The notes: a model not told the origin generated them from the sequence alone. A stretch of 64,000 nt of DNA from Streptomyces sp. A0958 (GCF_004795035.1 NZ_SSBK01000008.1:1-64000); one strand, 5' to 3'. Positions 46,832 through 55,091 are shown, numbered from the stretch's first letter. Made by a program: numbers and translations.

Positions 46832-47758
46832 ATGTCCAGTCCCTTCGCGGCACCTGACAGTCAGCTGCACCTTCCCCCGATCCCGTGGGCCTCGCTGTCG
46901 CACATCTTCATGTTCGGCAACGGCAAGGGCGGCGTGGGCAAGTCGTCGGTCTCGGCCAACGCGGCGGGCAAGGCGGCGCGCAGCGGTCTGCGTACGCTCA
47001 TCATCGACTGCAACGCGCAGGGCAACATCGCGCGCGAGCTCGGCTACAAGCGGGCCGACTGGAACGACGGGGGAGCGGGCCTGCTCGAGTCGTTGCGCAC
47101 CGGGACCGCGCTGCGGCCGCAGCGCAGCGTCCGGGAGAACCTGGACGTCGTGATGGGCGGTCCGGCGCTCGGCGACGAGTTCGGCATCTTCTTCCACACG
47201 CTGCTCGCCAAGGAAGGGCCGCATGCGTACCTGCGGCTGCTGATGTGCCTGCTGCCGATCGCGCACGAATACCAGATCATCATCCTGGACACCCCGCCCG
47301 AAAACCCATCGCTGCAGCGCCTCGCGCTGTCGACCGCGCGCTGGCTCGTTATCCCGGTCAAGAGCGACGGGGGAGCGGAGGACGGTCTGGCGCAGATCGG
47401 CCTGGAGTTCTCGTACGTGCGGTTCGTCAGCCGGCTGAACCCGCATCTGGAACTCCTCGGGGTCCTGCTGTTCGACACGGGCCGCAACTACACCGGCATC
47501 CACGCCGATGTGCGGCGCCAGGTCCAGAAGGTCCTCGGTGAGGACGCCCACATGTTCAAGCACCTCATCGGGCACACGGAATCGGTGGCCCGGCTGGTAC
47601 GCAAACGAGGGCTGCTTGTCCGGGAATTGGCCGACCGGCGCAGAGAGGGCGACCGCACCGTCCCGGAGACCGTGGAAGGCCTGGTCGCCGACTATGAAGG
47701 ATTCACCGAAGAAATGTTCGCTCGGGCTCTCGAGCTGAGGAAGGACGCAGCCGCATGA
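46832..47758 (+). CDS. ParA-like partition ATPase, cassette 2
   Basis: A 308-residue Walker-type ATPase. FMFGNGKGGVGKSSVSANAA is the deviant Walker A, LIIDCNAQGNIARELG holds the next motif (with DCNAQG replacing the common D.DPQ), and IIILDTPPENPSLQR follows. It lacks the N-terminal domain of the cassette 1 ParA, so the two systems are unrelated beyond the ATPase fold. GAGAGG lies before the ATG. The stop overlaps the next gene (ATGA). Confidence 0.88.
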   Translation: MSSPFAAPDSQLHLPPIPWASLSHIFMFGNGKGGVGKSSVSANAAGKAARSGLRTLIIDCNAQGNIARELGYKRADWNDGGAGLLESLRTGTALRPQRSVRENLDVVMGGPALGDEFGIFFHTLLAKEGPHAYLRLLMCLLPIAHEYQIIILDTPPENPSLQRLALSTARWLVIPVKSDGGAEDGLAQIGLEFSYVRFVSRLNPHLELLGVLLFDTGRNYTGIHADVRRQVQKVLGEDAHMFKHLIGHTESVARLVRKRGLLVRELADRRREGDRTVPETVEGLVADYEGFTEEMFARALELRKDAAA

Positions 47759-48393
47759 CCCCGCCCAAGGGCAAGAACCGCGTGGACGAGGACGTAGAAG
47801 AGCAGAGCATGTCCGACGAGGGTGTCGGCAACCTGTTCAGCGGTGGCGGCGGTGGCTCGTCCAGCGCTCTCGCCGGCTGGGCCACTCCGGCTCCCGCTCA
47901 GGCTCAGCCGGTCGCCCCGGTGACCCCCGTGCCCGCGCCGGCTGCCGCGCCGACGGTCATCCCGCAGCCGGCCCGAGAGGCCGCACAGGAGCCCGCCCAG
48001 GAACCGCTCGACGACGCGGACACCGCGAAGCCCGTCGGCTTCTACGTGTCGCAGAACGTGGCCGGGCGCTTTCGTAAGTACCGCAAGCAGAACGACGTCA
48101 CGCACACCCAGATCGTGCTGATGGCCGTCGAGGCCGCAGCGGAGAAGGGGCTCGCGCAGGTCGTCGAAGAGGCCCGCCGGGCACCCAAGTTCCAGTCCAA
48201 GCTGTTTGCCGTGACGGTCCGGCCCGATGACACGGACCTGCGTGGCCTGGGCCCCGTGCAACTGCAGTACAAGCCGACCCGGGCGCAGCGCGCGATCATC
48301 GACGGCCTGGTGAGGGAGTCCGGTCTGCCGGATCACACCAAGTTCCTCGCGATCGTCCTGGACCAGTACCTGCCGGGACGCAGGGACGTCTGA
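47755..48393 (+). CDS. ParA partner, probable centromere-binding protein
   Basis: A 212-residue protein without a ParB/Spo0J domain. Residues about 1-90 are acidic then Pro/Ala-rich and look disordered. The C-terminal 115 residues are folded: VGFYVSQNVAGRFRKYRKQN and DVTHTQIVLMAVEAAAEKGL resemble a ribbon-helix-helix-like DNA-binding unit, and a second half ends SGLPDHTKFLAIVLDQYL. Coupling to parA2 (ATGA) and position before the origin indicate the centromere-binding or adaptor partner of a partition system. This is an inference from context. Confidence 0.65.
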   Translation: MTPPKGKNRVDEDVEEQSMSDEGVGNLFSGGGGGSSSALAGWATPAPAQAQPVAPVTPVPAPAAAPTVIPQPAREAAQEPAQEPLDDADTAKPVGFYVSQNVAGRFRKYRKQNDVTHTQIVLMAVEAAAEKGLAQVVEEARRAPKFQSKLFAVTVRPDDTDLRGLGPVQLQYKPTRAQRAIIDGLVRESGLPDHTKFLAIVLDQYLPGRRDV

Positions 48394-48420
48394 GCGGGGG
48401 GAGTGGGGGATACGGGGGAC

Positions 48421-48997
48421 CGAGCGACCGAAGCGACCGTCGGTGGGGCTTCGAGGCGGAGCCGAAGAACAAGCCCAGCGAGGCGGCGGGCGGGGCCGTC
48501 CTGCGAGTCGCTGTCGTCGGTCGCTGTTCCGGGGTGTTCAGTCGCTGTTCTTCAGTCGCTCCCGGAGCTTCAGTCGCTGCCCCCGGAGCGGCTTTTCGGG
48601 GGCAGCGACTGAAGAACAGCGACTCAGCGACTCTTCGGTCGCTCTTCAGTCGCTCAAAGAAAGCCCAGGTCAAGCTGGTGATAGGCGCCGGTTAGCGACT
48701 GAAGCGACTCAACATACGGGTATATGAAGACATTCGTGCGTGCGTGTGTGCGTCATATATAGAAGCCTTCAGTCGCTTCAGTCGCTGTTTTGCTTGTTAC
48801 AGCGCTCTGACCTGGAGGTTTCTGAAGCGACTCAAGAGCGACCGAAACATTTCAGTCGCTGGGCGTGGTCCTTTAGTCGCTGACGGTGTGGGAAAGGGCC
48901 CACCGATACGGCGAGAGCGGCTCTTTGCCTGTGCTTCACGGCCTCACCGGCCACGTTCGCTAGTCTGTGTCCGCCGTTGAGTCGCTTCGGTCGCTGA
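48421..48997 (+). repeat. iteron origin region 2 (GCGAC class)
   Basis: About 20 copies of TCAGTCGCT or its complement AGCGACTGA (with GCGACCGA variants), often in pairs nine bases apart. The inverted motifs CAGGTCA (48667-48673) and CTGACCTGG (48807-48815) flank an alternating purine-pyrimidine tract (48734-48753) and an AT-rich CATATATAG. The order of parts is the same as in origin 1; only the iteron base differs (GCGAC for GGGAC). It ends 13 bases before the primase-polymerase gene and is the probable origin of cassette 2. Confidence 0.82.
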
Positions 48998-49009
48998 TAG
49001 GGGAAGTAG

Positions 49010-50125
49010 ATGCCTTCTGAGCTGCGTTCTCCTCGCAGCGACTCACGGCGGTCCGCCTCCGATCCCTCGGAGGCCGAGCTGCCGTGGGCCACTGCCCGCT
49101 GGTGCGCCCGCCGGGGCTGGCCCGTCCACCCGCTGGCTCCGGGCCGCAAGACCCCCGCGGGCAACTGCGAGAACTGCCGCAACTCGATCCACGCACCGGC
49201 CGACTGCCCCTGCCTGTCCCTGGGCCGCTGGTGCCACGGCTTCCACGCCGCCACCCTCGACCAGCGCCGCATTCAGCGGTGGTGGACGCAGCACCCCGAC
49301 TTCGGGGTCGGCGTCGCCTGTGGCCCGGCCGGCCTGGTCGTGATCGACATCGACGCCCACCCGGCTCCCGCCCCAGGCAGGGACCGAATCCTCCCGGGCA
49401 TCCCGATCGCAGACCACGTGGACCTCACCGGGCTGGCGACCGGTTTCCACTCCCTGGGCGTGCTGGCCGCGCTGCGCGGCCAGCAGAGCCCGGCGGAGGA
49501 CACCGGCACGCTGCGGGTGAGGACCCCGTCGGGCGGGCTGCACGTCTGGTACCGGGCCGAGGACAACCGGCGCTGGCAGTGCTCCACCGGCTCCAGCCCC
49601 TGCCGGGCTCTCGCCTGGCAGGTCGACGTACGGGCCCACGGCGGCTACATCATCGCTCCGGGGACCACCACGCGCGCAGGCACGTACACGGCTGTCGGAG
49701 AGACCCGGGAGCCCGCTGCGCTGCCCCTGTGGCTGGCCCAGGAGCTCGAACGCACCGGGCACCTGCCCGCGGCCAACATCCCCGCGCCTCGTCCCGTCCC
49801 GCCGCGTGCCCAGCAGGCTGTGCTGGCCGCCGGGGGAGGGCGGGCCCGTAAGGGGAACGTGCTCGCCGCGGTGCTGGCCCCGGTCGCCGCCTGTGGCCAG
49901 GTGTCCGAAGGGGCAGGATTCTCCGACGTCCTCAACCGGGCCGCGTTCACCCTCGGTGGTCTCGTGGCGGCCGACCGGCTGTCCCGCGAGGAGGCCGAGC
50001 AAGCCCTGCGTGAAACCGCCTCAACGGCCCGTCCCGGCCAGGAGAGGCGCGCCGAGCAGATCATTGCCAGCGGCCTCGCAGCAGGCCTGCAGAAGCCCCT
50101 CTACGCCGCCGGAGGACGCCCGTGA
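49010..50125 (+). CDS. primase-polymerase, replication cassette 2
   Basis: A 371-residue prim-pol protein paralogous to that at 30527-31609. It has the Cys/His cluster NCENCRNSIHAPADCPC then WCHGFHAAT, the metal site LVVIDIDAHPAPAPG (DxD), RVRTPSGGLHVWYR and LAWQVDVRAHGGYIIAPGTT, and a helical C-terminal domain. It differs from copy 1 mainly in the N-terminal 25 residues and in the linker near 260. The stop overlaps the helicase start (ATGA). AGGGGAAG precedes the ATG. Confidence 0.92.
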   Translation: MPSELRSPRSDSRRSASDPSEAELPWATARWCARRGWPVHPLAPGRKTPAGNCENCRNSIHAPADCPCLSLGRWCHGFHAATLDQRRIQRWWTQHPDFGVGVACGPAGLVVIDIDAHPAPAPGRDRILPGIPIADHVDLTGLATGFHSLGVLAALRGQQSPAEDTGTLRVRTPSGGLHVWYRAEDNRRWQCSTGSSPCRALAWQVDVRAHGGYIIAPGTTTRAGTYTAVGETREPAALPLWLAQELERTGHLPAANIPAPRPVPPRAQQAVLAAGGGRARKGNVLAAVLAPVAACGQVSEGAGFSDVLNRAAFTLGGLVAADRLSREEAEQALRETASTARPGQERRAEQIIASGLAAGLQKPLYAAGGRP

Positions 50126-51636
50126 CGTCACCCGGCAACGAGACCCTCTTCGACCCCGCGGCGGTGGCCGCCCAGATCCGCGGCCAGGGCGGAGTGCCGC
50201 TGCCCGCGCAGGCGGACGGGTCGCCCACGTCCGGGGCCGAGGCGACCGCCGCCGGTCTGCTGCCCGACACCCTCACGGACCGCGGCAACGCCAAGCTGTT
50301 CGTCAAGCTCTACGCCAACGACTACCGGCACGTCCCGGGCATCGGCTGGTACCGCTGGGACACCACCCGCTGGCAGATCGACGAGGACGACACGGTCCTG
50401 TGGGCCGCCGGCGACCTGGCGGAGAACATCGCCACGCACGACGCCCGCGGGGCGTTCACCACCACGGCCCTGCAGCAGCACCGTCGCCGCGCCCTGTCCA
50501 CCACCGGCATCAACGCCATGCTCACCCAGGCCAAGTCGGCTCCCGGCATGGTGCTCAACGCGGCTCGCCTGGACGCGGACGCGTATGCGTTGTGCACGCC
50601 GGACGGGATCGTGGACCTGCGCACCGGCCTGATCAAGACGCCCGACCCCGACAAGGACTTCCACTCCCGCTCCACCAGCGTCGGCCCCCACCACGGCACC
50701 CCTCCGCGGTGGAACCGTTTCCTCAGTGACACGTTCGGTGACGACGCCGTGGGCCGGGAGATGATCGACTTCCTGCAGCTTCTGCTGGGGTATTCGGTCA
50801 CGGGTGACGTGGGCGGTCAGGTGCTGCCGTTCCTGTTCGGTGCCGGCAAGAACGGCAAGTCCGTCCTCCTCGACGTCCTCATGAAACTGCTGGGGGACTA
50901 CGCGGATGCCGCGCCGCCCGGCTTCCTGATGTCGCGCCCCTACGAGGGCCACCCCACCGACCTGGCGGAACTCCACGGCCGCCGCGTCATCGTGTGCAGC
51001 GAGGTCAAGCACGGCGACAAGTTCGATGAGGCGCGGGTGAAGCTTCTGACCGGTGGTGACCGGATCAAGGCACGCCGGATGCGGCAGGACTTCTTCAGCT
51101 TCCAGCCCACCCACAAGCTCTGGCTCCTGGGCAACCACCGCCCCGAAGTCGGTACCGGGGGTTTCGCGTTCTGGCGCCGCATGCGCCTGATCCCCTTCGA
51201 ACGCGTCGTCTCCGACGAACGCAAGATCGACAACCTCGCCGACATCCTCGTCACCGAAGAAGGCCCCGGAATCCTCGGCTGGCTGATCGACGGCGCCCGC
51301 CGCTACCTCGGCGGCGAAAGAGACCTCACCGGACCCGAACGCGTCCGCATCGCCACCACCGCCTACGCCGAAACCGAAGACCACACCGGACGGTTCTTCG
51401 AGGAGTGCTGCAGGCTCGCTCCCGAGCTGCGGGCCGAGCAGGCCGGTCTGTACGCCGCCTACAAGACGTGGTGTCACAATGAAGGTGCGTCTGCCATGTC
51501 CTCACGCGCGTTCGCGGCGCGCGCCCGCGAACTGGCCGGACTCTCCTCGCCCAAGGAGATGATCCTGTCCAACCAGCGCAAGTACTACCCGGGCATCGGA
51601 CTGCTCACTGACGAGGAGAGGGAAGCCACCGCATGA
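50122..51636 (+). CDS. D5/P4-type replication helicase, cassette 2
   Basis: A 504-residue SF3 helicase. Landmarks are LTDRGNAKLFVKLYANDYRH, GWYRWDTTRW, Walker A GAGKNGKSVLLDVL, RRVIVCSEVKHGDKFDEARV and HKLWLLGNHRPEVGTGG with FWRRMRLIPFE. The segment GFLMSRPYEGHPTDLAELHG separates it from the cassette 1 class (EKGK..EHSTELTELHG). Its start and stop overlap the primase and small-protein genes by four bases each, so all three are coupled. The middle 693 bp are identical to the copy at 53138-53830. Confidence 0.93.
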   Translation: MTSPGNETLFDPAAVAAQIRGQGGVPLPAQADGSPTSGAEATAAGLLPDTLTDRGNAKLFVKLYANDYRHVPGIGWYRWDTTRWQIDEDDTVLWAAGDLAENIATHDARGAFTTTALQQHRRRALSTTGINAMLTQAKSAPGMVLNAARLDADAYALCTPDGIVDLRTGLIKTPDPDKDFHSRSTSVGPHHGTPPRWNRFLSDTFGDDAVGREMIDFLQLLLGYSVTGDVGGQVLPFLFGAGKNGKSVLLDVLMKLLGDYADAAPPGFLMSRPYEGHPTDLAELHGRRVIVCSEVKHGDKFDEARVKLLTGGDRIKARRMRQDFFSFQPTHKLWLLGNHRPEVGTGGFAFWRRMRLIPFERVVSDERKIDNLADILVTEEGPGILGWLIDGARRYLGGERDLTGPERVRIATTAYAETEDHTGRFFEECCRLAPELRAEQAGLYAAYKTWCHNEGASAMSSRAFAARARELAGLSSPKEMILSNQRKYYPGIGLLTDEEREATA

Positions 51637-52034
51637 GCTCCCTGATCACCGAGGACGAGATCAGCCACGAGCAGGAGCTGGTCTGGCTCGAGGACGTCAG
51701 CTCCCTCGACTACGTACGCCAGAGCCTGGACCGGCTCTTCAACCGCCGCGGCAAACCCGCCTACCACCGCGACGGCCGCATGGTCGGATACGCCGTACTG
51801 GGCCCCAAGGCCAAAGCCTCCCGATCGTCTGGCTCCTTCCGCCGCCGCGTCTTCTGGCTGCTGCCCCACGACCGTGACACCGACCCGGAAGGCCTCTACG
51901 CCACCGGCGCCCCCGCCGAAGCAGTCGACCCCGGCACCATCGCGCCGCGCGTCAAGGGCTACAAGACGGAACGGTCGGAGGGCGGGCCGCCGTCCTCCGC
52001 CATGCGGGAGATCGGGTCGCAGCTGCCGCTGTGA
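51633..52034 (+). CDS. small replication-cassette protein, copy 2
   Basis: A 133-residue member of the same family as those at 9786 and 33268: LVWLEDVSSLDYVRQSLDRL, RRGKPAYHRDGRMVGYAVLG, RRRVFWLLPHDRDTDPEGLY and EAVDPGTI. It is the most divergent of the three and overlaps the helicase gene by ATGA. The C-terminus (about residues 105-133) is not shared with the others. Function is unknown. Confidence 0.85.
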   Translation: MSSLITEDEISHEQELVWLEDVSSLDYVRQSLDRLFNRRGKPAYHRDGRMVGYAVLGPKAKASRSSGSFRRRVFWLLPHDRDTDPEGLYATGAPAEAVDPGTIAPRVKGYKTERSEGGPPSSAMREIGSQLPL

Positions 52035-52081
52035 TCGGGCGGACCGCGCGTTGTTGACCCGAGGTGACCGCAACTCCGATA

Positions 52082-52490
52082 CAGAGTCGCTTGAGTCGCT
52101 GCATATGCCGGTGCAGGCGGCCTTGTGTCGCTAAAAGCGCAGGTCAGGCGGCTTTGTCGCGAGCCCTGAGGGACAGCGACCAAGAATCGGACTGAGTGGC
52201 GCGAAGCGCTCCCGACACATGGGTGTGGAATGCATGTTTGTGGTCCGCAGTCGCTTCGGTCGCTGTCGTCATGCGGCTTCACTCAGCTGACCTGCAGCTT
52301 TGCGGGGAGAGCAGTGGACGGCGAGCGACTCCCCAGTGGCCGTAGGGGGGCGAGGTGTGACGGCCGAGCCCGCGGCCGTCACACCGTCAAACTTTTGCCA
52401 TGAGACTCCTGTGGTTCTCCTGCTTCGCTAATGTGTCCGAGCCGTTGGGGGGCATTTTGTCGCTGCATGGGGGGGCACATGGCGTCTGGT
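52082..52490 (+). repeat. partial copy of origin 2
   Basis: AGAGTCGCTTGAGTCGCTGC, single AGCGAC/GTCGCT units, inverted GCAGGTCAG (52140-52148) and CTGACCTGC (52287-52295), and the segment TTCGCTAATGTGTCCGAGCC that resembles the primase promoter of cassette 2 (TTCGCTAGTCTGTGTCCGCC). It has fewer and less regular iterons than the full origin. The primase gene that should follow is missing. Confidence 0.65.
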
Positions 52491-52579
52491 CGCGCTGTCC
52501 GGAGCGATGGGTCGAGAGGGCAGTGGGGTCGAGTCCCGGAAGCGGTCGGAGCCACCGGCGGTACCGGTGCGGACCAGGC

Positions 52580-54061
52580 ATGAGCAGGCATCGAGCGCTT
52601 TGCGAAATCGTCGACAGCGCCGCGCCGCACCGGCTCCGCCCACGGCCCCCCGCCCAGTGCTCCACGAGTGAGACCACAGCCGCCGAAGGCCCGCTTCCCG
52701 AGTCACTGAGCGACCGCGGCAGCGCCAGACTGTTCGTGAGAACCCACGCGCGTGAGTTCCGGTACGTGCCGGAACTCGGCTGGTACCGCTGGAACGGCAA
52801 CCGCTGGCAGGCCGACGAGGACGACACGGTGTTGTGGGCGGCGGGGGATCTCGCCGAATCGCTCGCCGCCCACGATCCGCGCGGGCGCTTCACCTCACAG
52901 GCGTTGCACGAGCACCGCCGTCGGGCGCTGAGCACCGTCGGCATGAGCGCCATGCTCGCCCAGGCCAGGACCGCGCCGGGCATGGTGCTCAACGCGGCTC
53001 GCCTGGACGCGGACGCGTATGCGTTGTGCACGCCGGACGGGATCGTGGACCTGCGCACCGGCCTGATCAGAACGCCCGACCCGGGTAAGGACTTCCACTC
53101 CCGCTCCGCCGGTGTGGCCCCGGCGACCGTGCCGACGCCGCGGTGGAACCGTTTCCTCAGTGACACGTTCGGTGACGACGCCGTGGGCCGGGAGATGATC
53201 GACTTCCTGCAGCTTCTGCTGGGGTATTCGGTCACGGGTGACGTGGGCGGTCAGGTGCTGCCGTTCCTGTTCGGTGCCGGCAAGAACGGCAAGTCCGTCC
53301 TCCTCGACGTCCTCATGAAACTGCTGGGGGACTACGCGGATGCCGCGCCGCCCGGCTTCCTGATGTCGCGCCCCTACGAGGGCCACCCCACCGACCTGGC
53401 GGAACTCCACGGCCGCCGCGTCATCGTGTGCAGCGAGGTCAAGCACGGCGACAAGTTCGATGAGGCGCGGGTGAAGCTTCTGACCGGTGGTGACCGGATC
53501 AAGGCACGCCGGATGCGGCAGGACTTCTTCAGCTTCCAGCCCACCCACAAGCTCTGGCTCCTGGGCAACCACCGCCCCGAAGTCGGTACCGGGGGTTTCG
53601 CGTTCTGGCGCCGCATGCGCCTGATCCCCTTCGAACGCGTCGTCTCCGACGAACGCAAGATCGACAACCTCGCCGACATCCTCGTCACCGAAGAAGGCCC
53701 CGGAATCCTCGGCTGGCTGATCGACGGCGCCCGCCGCTACCTCGGCGGCGAAAGAGACCTCACCGGACCCGAACGCGTCCGCATCGCCACCACCGCCTAC
53801 GCCGAAACCGAAGACCACACCGGACGGTTCCTGAGCGAATCCTGTGACCTGGACGCCGGTTCGCGGACGGAGCAGACGGGCCTGTACGTCGCCTATCGGC
53901 GATGGTGCGGGCAGGAGGGGCTGCTGCCCGTCTCGTCCCGGGCCTTCGCCGTCCGGGTCCGCGAGGCGCTGGGGGTGGCGTCGTCCCGCGCGATGATCCG
54001 GTCCAACCAGCGCAAGTACTACCCGGGACTGTTGCTGACGGACCGAGAGGAGCCGGCGTGA
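52580..54061 (+). CDS. D5/P4-type replication helicase, second copy of cassette 2 type
   Basis: A 493-residue SF3 helicase; the first 50 residues are unlike other copies (MSRHRALCEIVDSAAPHRLR), then LSDRGSARLFVRTHAREFRY and GWYRWNGNRW are recognisable. The motor region (GAGKNGKSVLL, HKLWLLGNHRPEVGTGG) is identical to the previous helicase over 231 codons; outside it the proteins diverge (for example LSESCDLDAGSRTEQTG). The ATG at 52580 lacks a Shine-Dalgarno and upstream primase is absent, so expression is doubtful even though the frame is open. No small-protein gene follows. Confidence 0.8.
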   Translation: MSRHRALCEIVDSAAPHRLRPRPPAQCSTSETTAAEGPLPESLSDRGSARLFVRTHAREFRYVPELGWYRWNGNRWQADEDDTVLWAAGDLAESLAAHDPRGRFTSQALHEHRRRALSTVGMSAMLAQARTAPGMVLNAARLDADAYALCTPDGIVDLRTGLIRTPDPGKDFHSRSAGVAPATVPTPRWNRFLSDTFGDDAVGREMIDFLQLLLGYSVTGDVGGQVLPFLFGAGKNGKSVLLDVLMKLLGDYADAAPPGFLMSRPYEGHPTDLAELHGRRVIVCSEVKHGDKFDEARVKLLTGGDRIKARRMRQDFFSFQPTHKLWLLGNHRPEVGTGGFAFWRRMRLIPFERVVSDERKIDNLADILVTEEGPGILGWLIDGARRYLGGERDLTGPERVRIATTAYAETEDHTGRFLSESCDLDAGSRTEQTGLYVAYRRWCGQEGLLPVSSRAFAVRVREALGVASSRAMIRSNQRKYYPGLLLTDREEPA

Positions 54062-54166
54062 GTCTCCGGACGGCGTCAAGGCCACTGTCGAGAGCCGGCG
54101 TCGGCCGCCGTCGGACCGGCCGGGCGGCCGGCCGCGGCGTACACGAGGCGGCTCCGACTCGGCTGC

Positions 54167-54186
54167 AGAGTCGCTTGAGTCGCTGC
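54167..54186 (+). repeat. iteron pair after the second helicase
   Basis: AGAGTCGCTTGAGTCGCTGC, identical to 52083-52102. Its return after each helicase copy supports a tandem duplication of the cassette. Confidence 0.7.
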
Positions 54187-54199
54187 CGTCGACCCGGTG

Positions 54200-54964
54200 T
54201 CACAGGCCGGTGCCGCCCGAGGCGTCGATGCACTGGCCGGTGACCCAGCGGGAGTCGTCCGAAGCGAGGAAGGCCACGATGTCCGCCACGTCAGCGGTCC
54301 TTCCCATGCGGCCGAACACCGAGCGTTGAGCATGGGCGGCCTCGCCCTCGGGTGTGGCCCAGCGCCGCTGGTTGAGGTCCGTCTTCACGAAGCCCGGCGC
54401 CACCGAGTTCACCGTGATCTGCCGGGGCCCCAGGTCCTTGGCGAGCGTGCGGGTGAGCGCGTCGAGGGCGGCCTTGGCCATGGAGTACGCGAGGGAGGTG
54501 GGCATCGCCACACGGGTGCACGCCGAACTGATGTTGACGATCCGGCCGCCTTCCCGGAAACGCGGCAGACCCTGCTGCACCAGGAACAAGGGGGCTTTGG
54601 CGTGCACGGCCATGAGCCGGTCGAAGTCGTGGGGCGTTACATCGGTCACCTCCCCCCGGACGTTGAAGCCCGCGTTGTTGACCAGGACGTCCAGGACGGC
54701 AGGTTCGCCCAGTTCGCCGAGGCCGGCGTCGAAGACGTCGTACAGGGCCGCGACATCGTCGGGTGCCCCGAGCGGCGCGCGGACCGTGAAGGCGCGACCA
54801 CCGGCGGCGCGGATCTCTTCGACGGTGGCGCGCGCGGACGCGTCGTCGTTGCCGTAGTGCACGGCGACGAGTGCGCCGTCTGCCGCCAGGCGGTTGGCGA
54901 TCGCCCGGCCGATGCCCCGGCCGGCGCCCGTGACCAGCGCGGTTCTGCCCTTCAGAGACCCCAT
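54200..54964 (-). CDS. SDR reductase of the butyrolactone island
   Basis: A 254-residue classical short-chain dehydrogenase. GRTALVTGAGRGIGRAIANR binds NADP(H); LVNNAGFNVRGEV, the catalytic Ser in ISSACTRVAM, and AYSMAKAALDAL (Tyr and Lys) are present. The C-terminus is normal (WVTGQCIDASGGTGL). In gamma-butyrolactone pathways a reductase of this kind reduces the 6-keto group or the butenolide. The gene points away from a palindromic box at 55074-55091 and starts about 110 bases from it. Confidence 0.88.
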   Translation of the reverse strand: MGSLKGRTALVTGAGRGIGRAIANRLAADGALVAVHYGNDDASARATVEEIRAAGGRAFTVRAPLGAPDDVAALYDVFDAGLGELGEPAVLDVLVNNAGFNVRGEVTDVTPHDFDRLMAVHAKAPLFLVQQGLPRFREGGRIVNISSACTRVAMPTSLAYSMAKAALDALTRTLAKDLGPRQITVNSVAPGFVKTDLNQRRWATPEGEAAHAQRSVFGRMGRTADVADIVAFLASDDSRWVTGQCIDASGGTGL

Positions 54965-55073
54965 CGTGCCGCCCCCCGTTTTCCTCTGCTGTGTACCGAT
55001 GTGGGATGGGTGGAAACTGGAGCAAGTCTCCACGGAGCCACCCTGGAAAGGGAACACTTGAACGCCGTTGAAA

Positions 55074-55091
55074 AAACCGCACGACCGGTTT
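55074..55091. promoter_or_regulatory. ARE-like box AAACCG-N6-CGGTTT
   Basis: A perfect 6-6-6 palindrome, AAACCG-CACGAC-CGGTTT, flanked by A and T runs, between the divergent SDR and HAD-like genes. The form fits the autoregulatory elements bound by ArpA/ScbR-type receptors. The AT-rich right side (TTTATTATC) could hold a -10 region. Confidence 0.8.
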
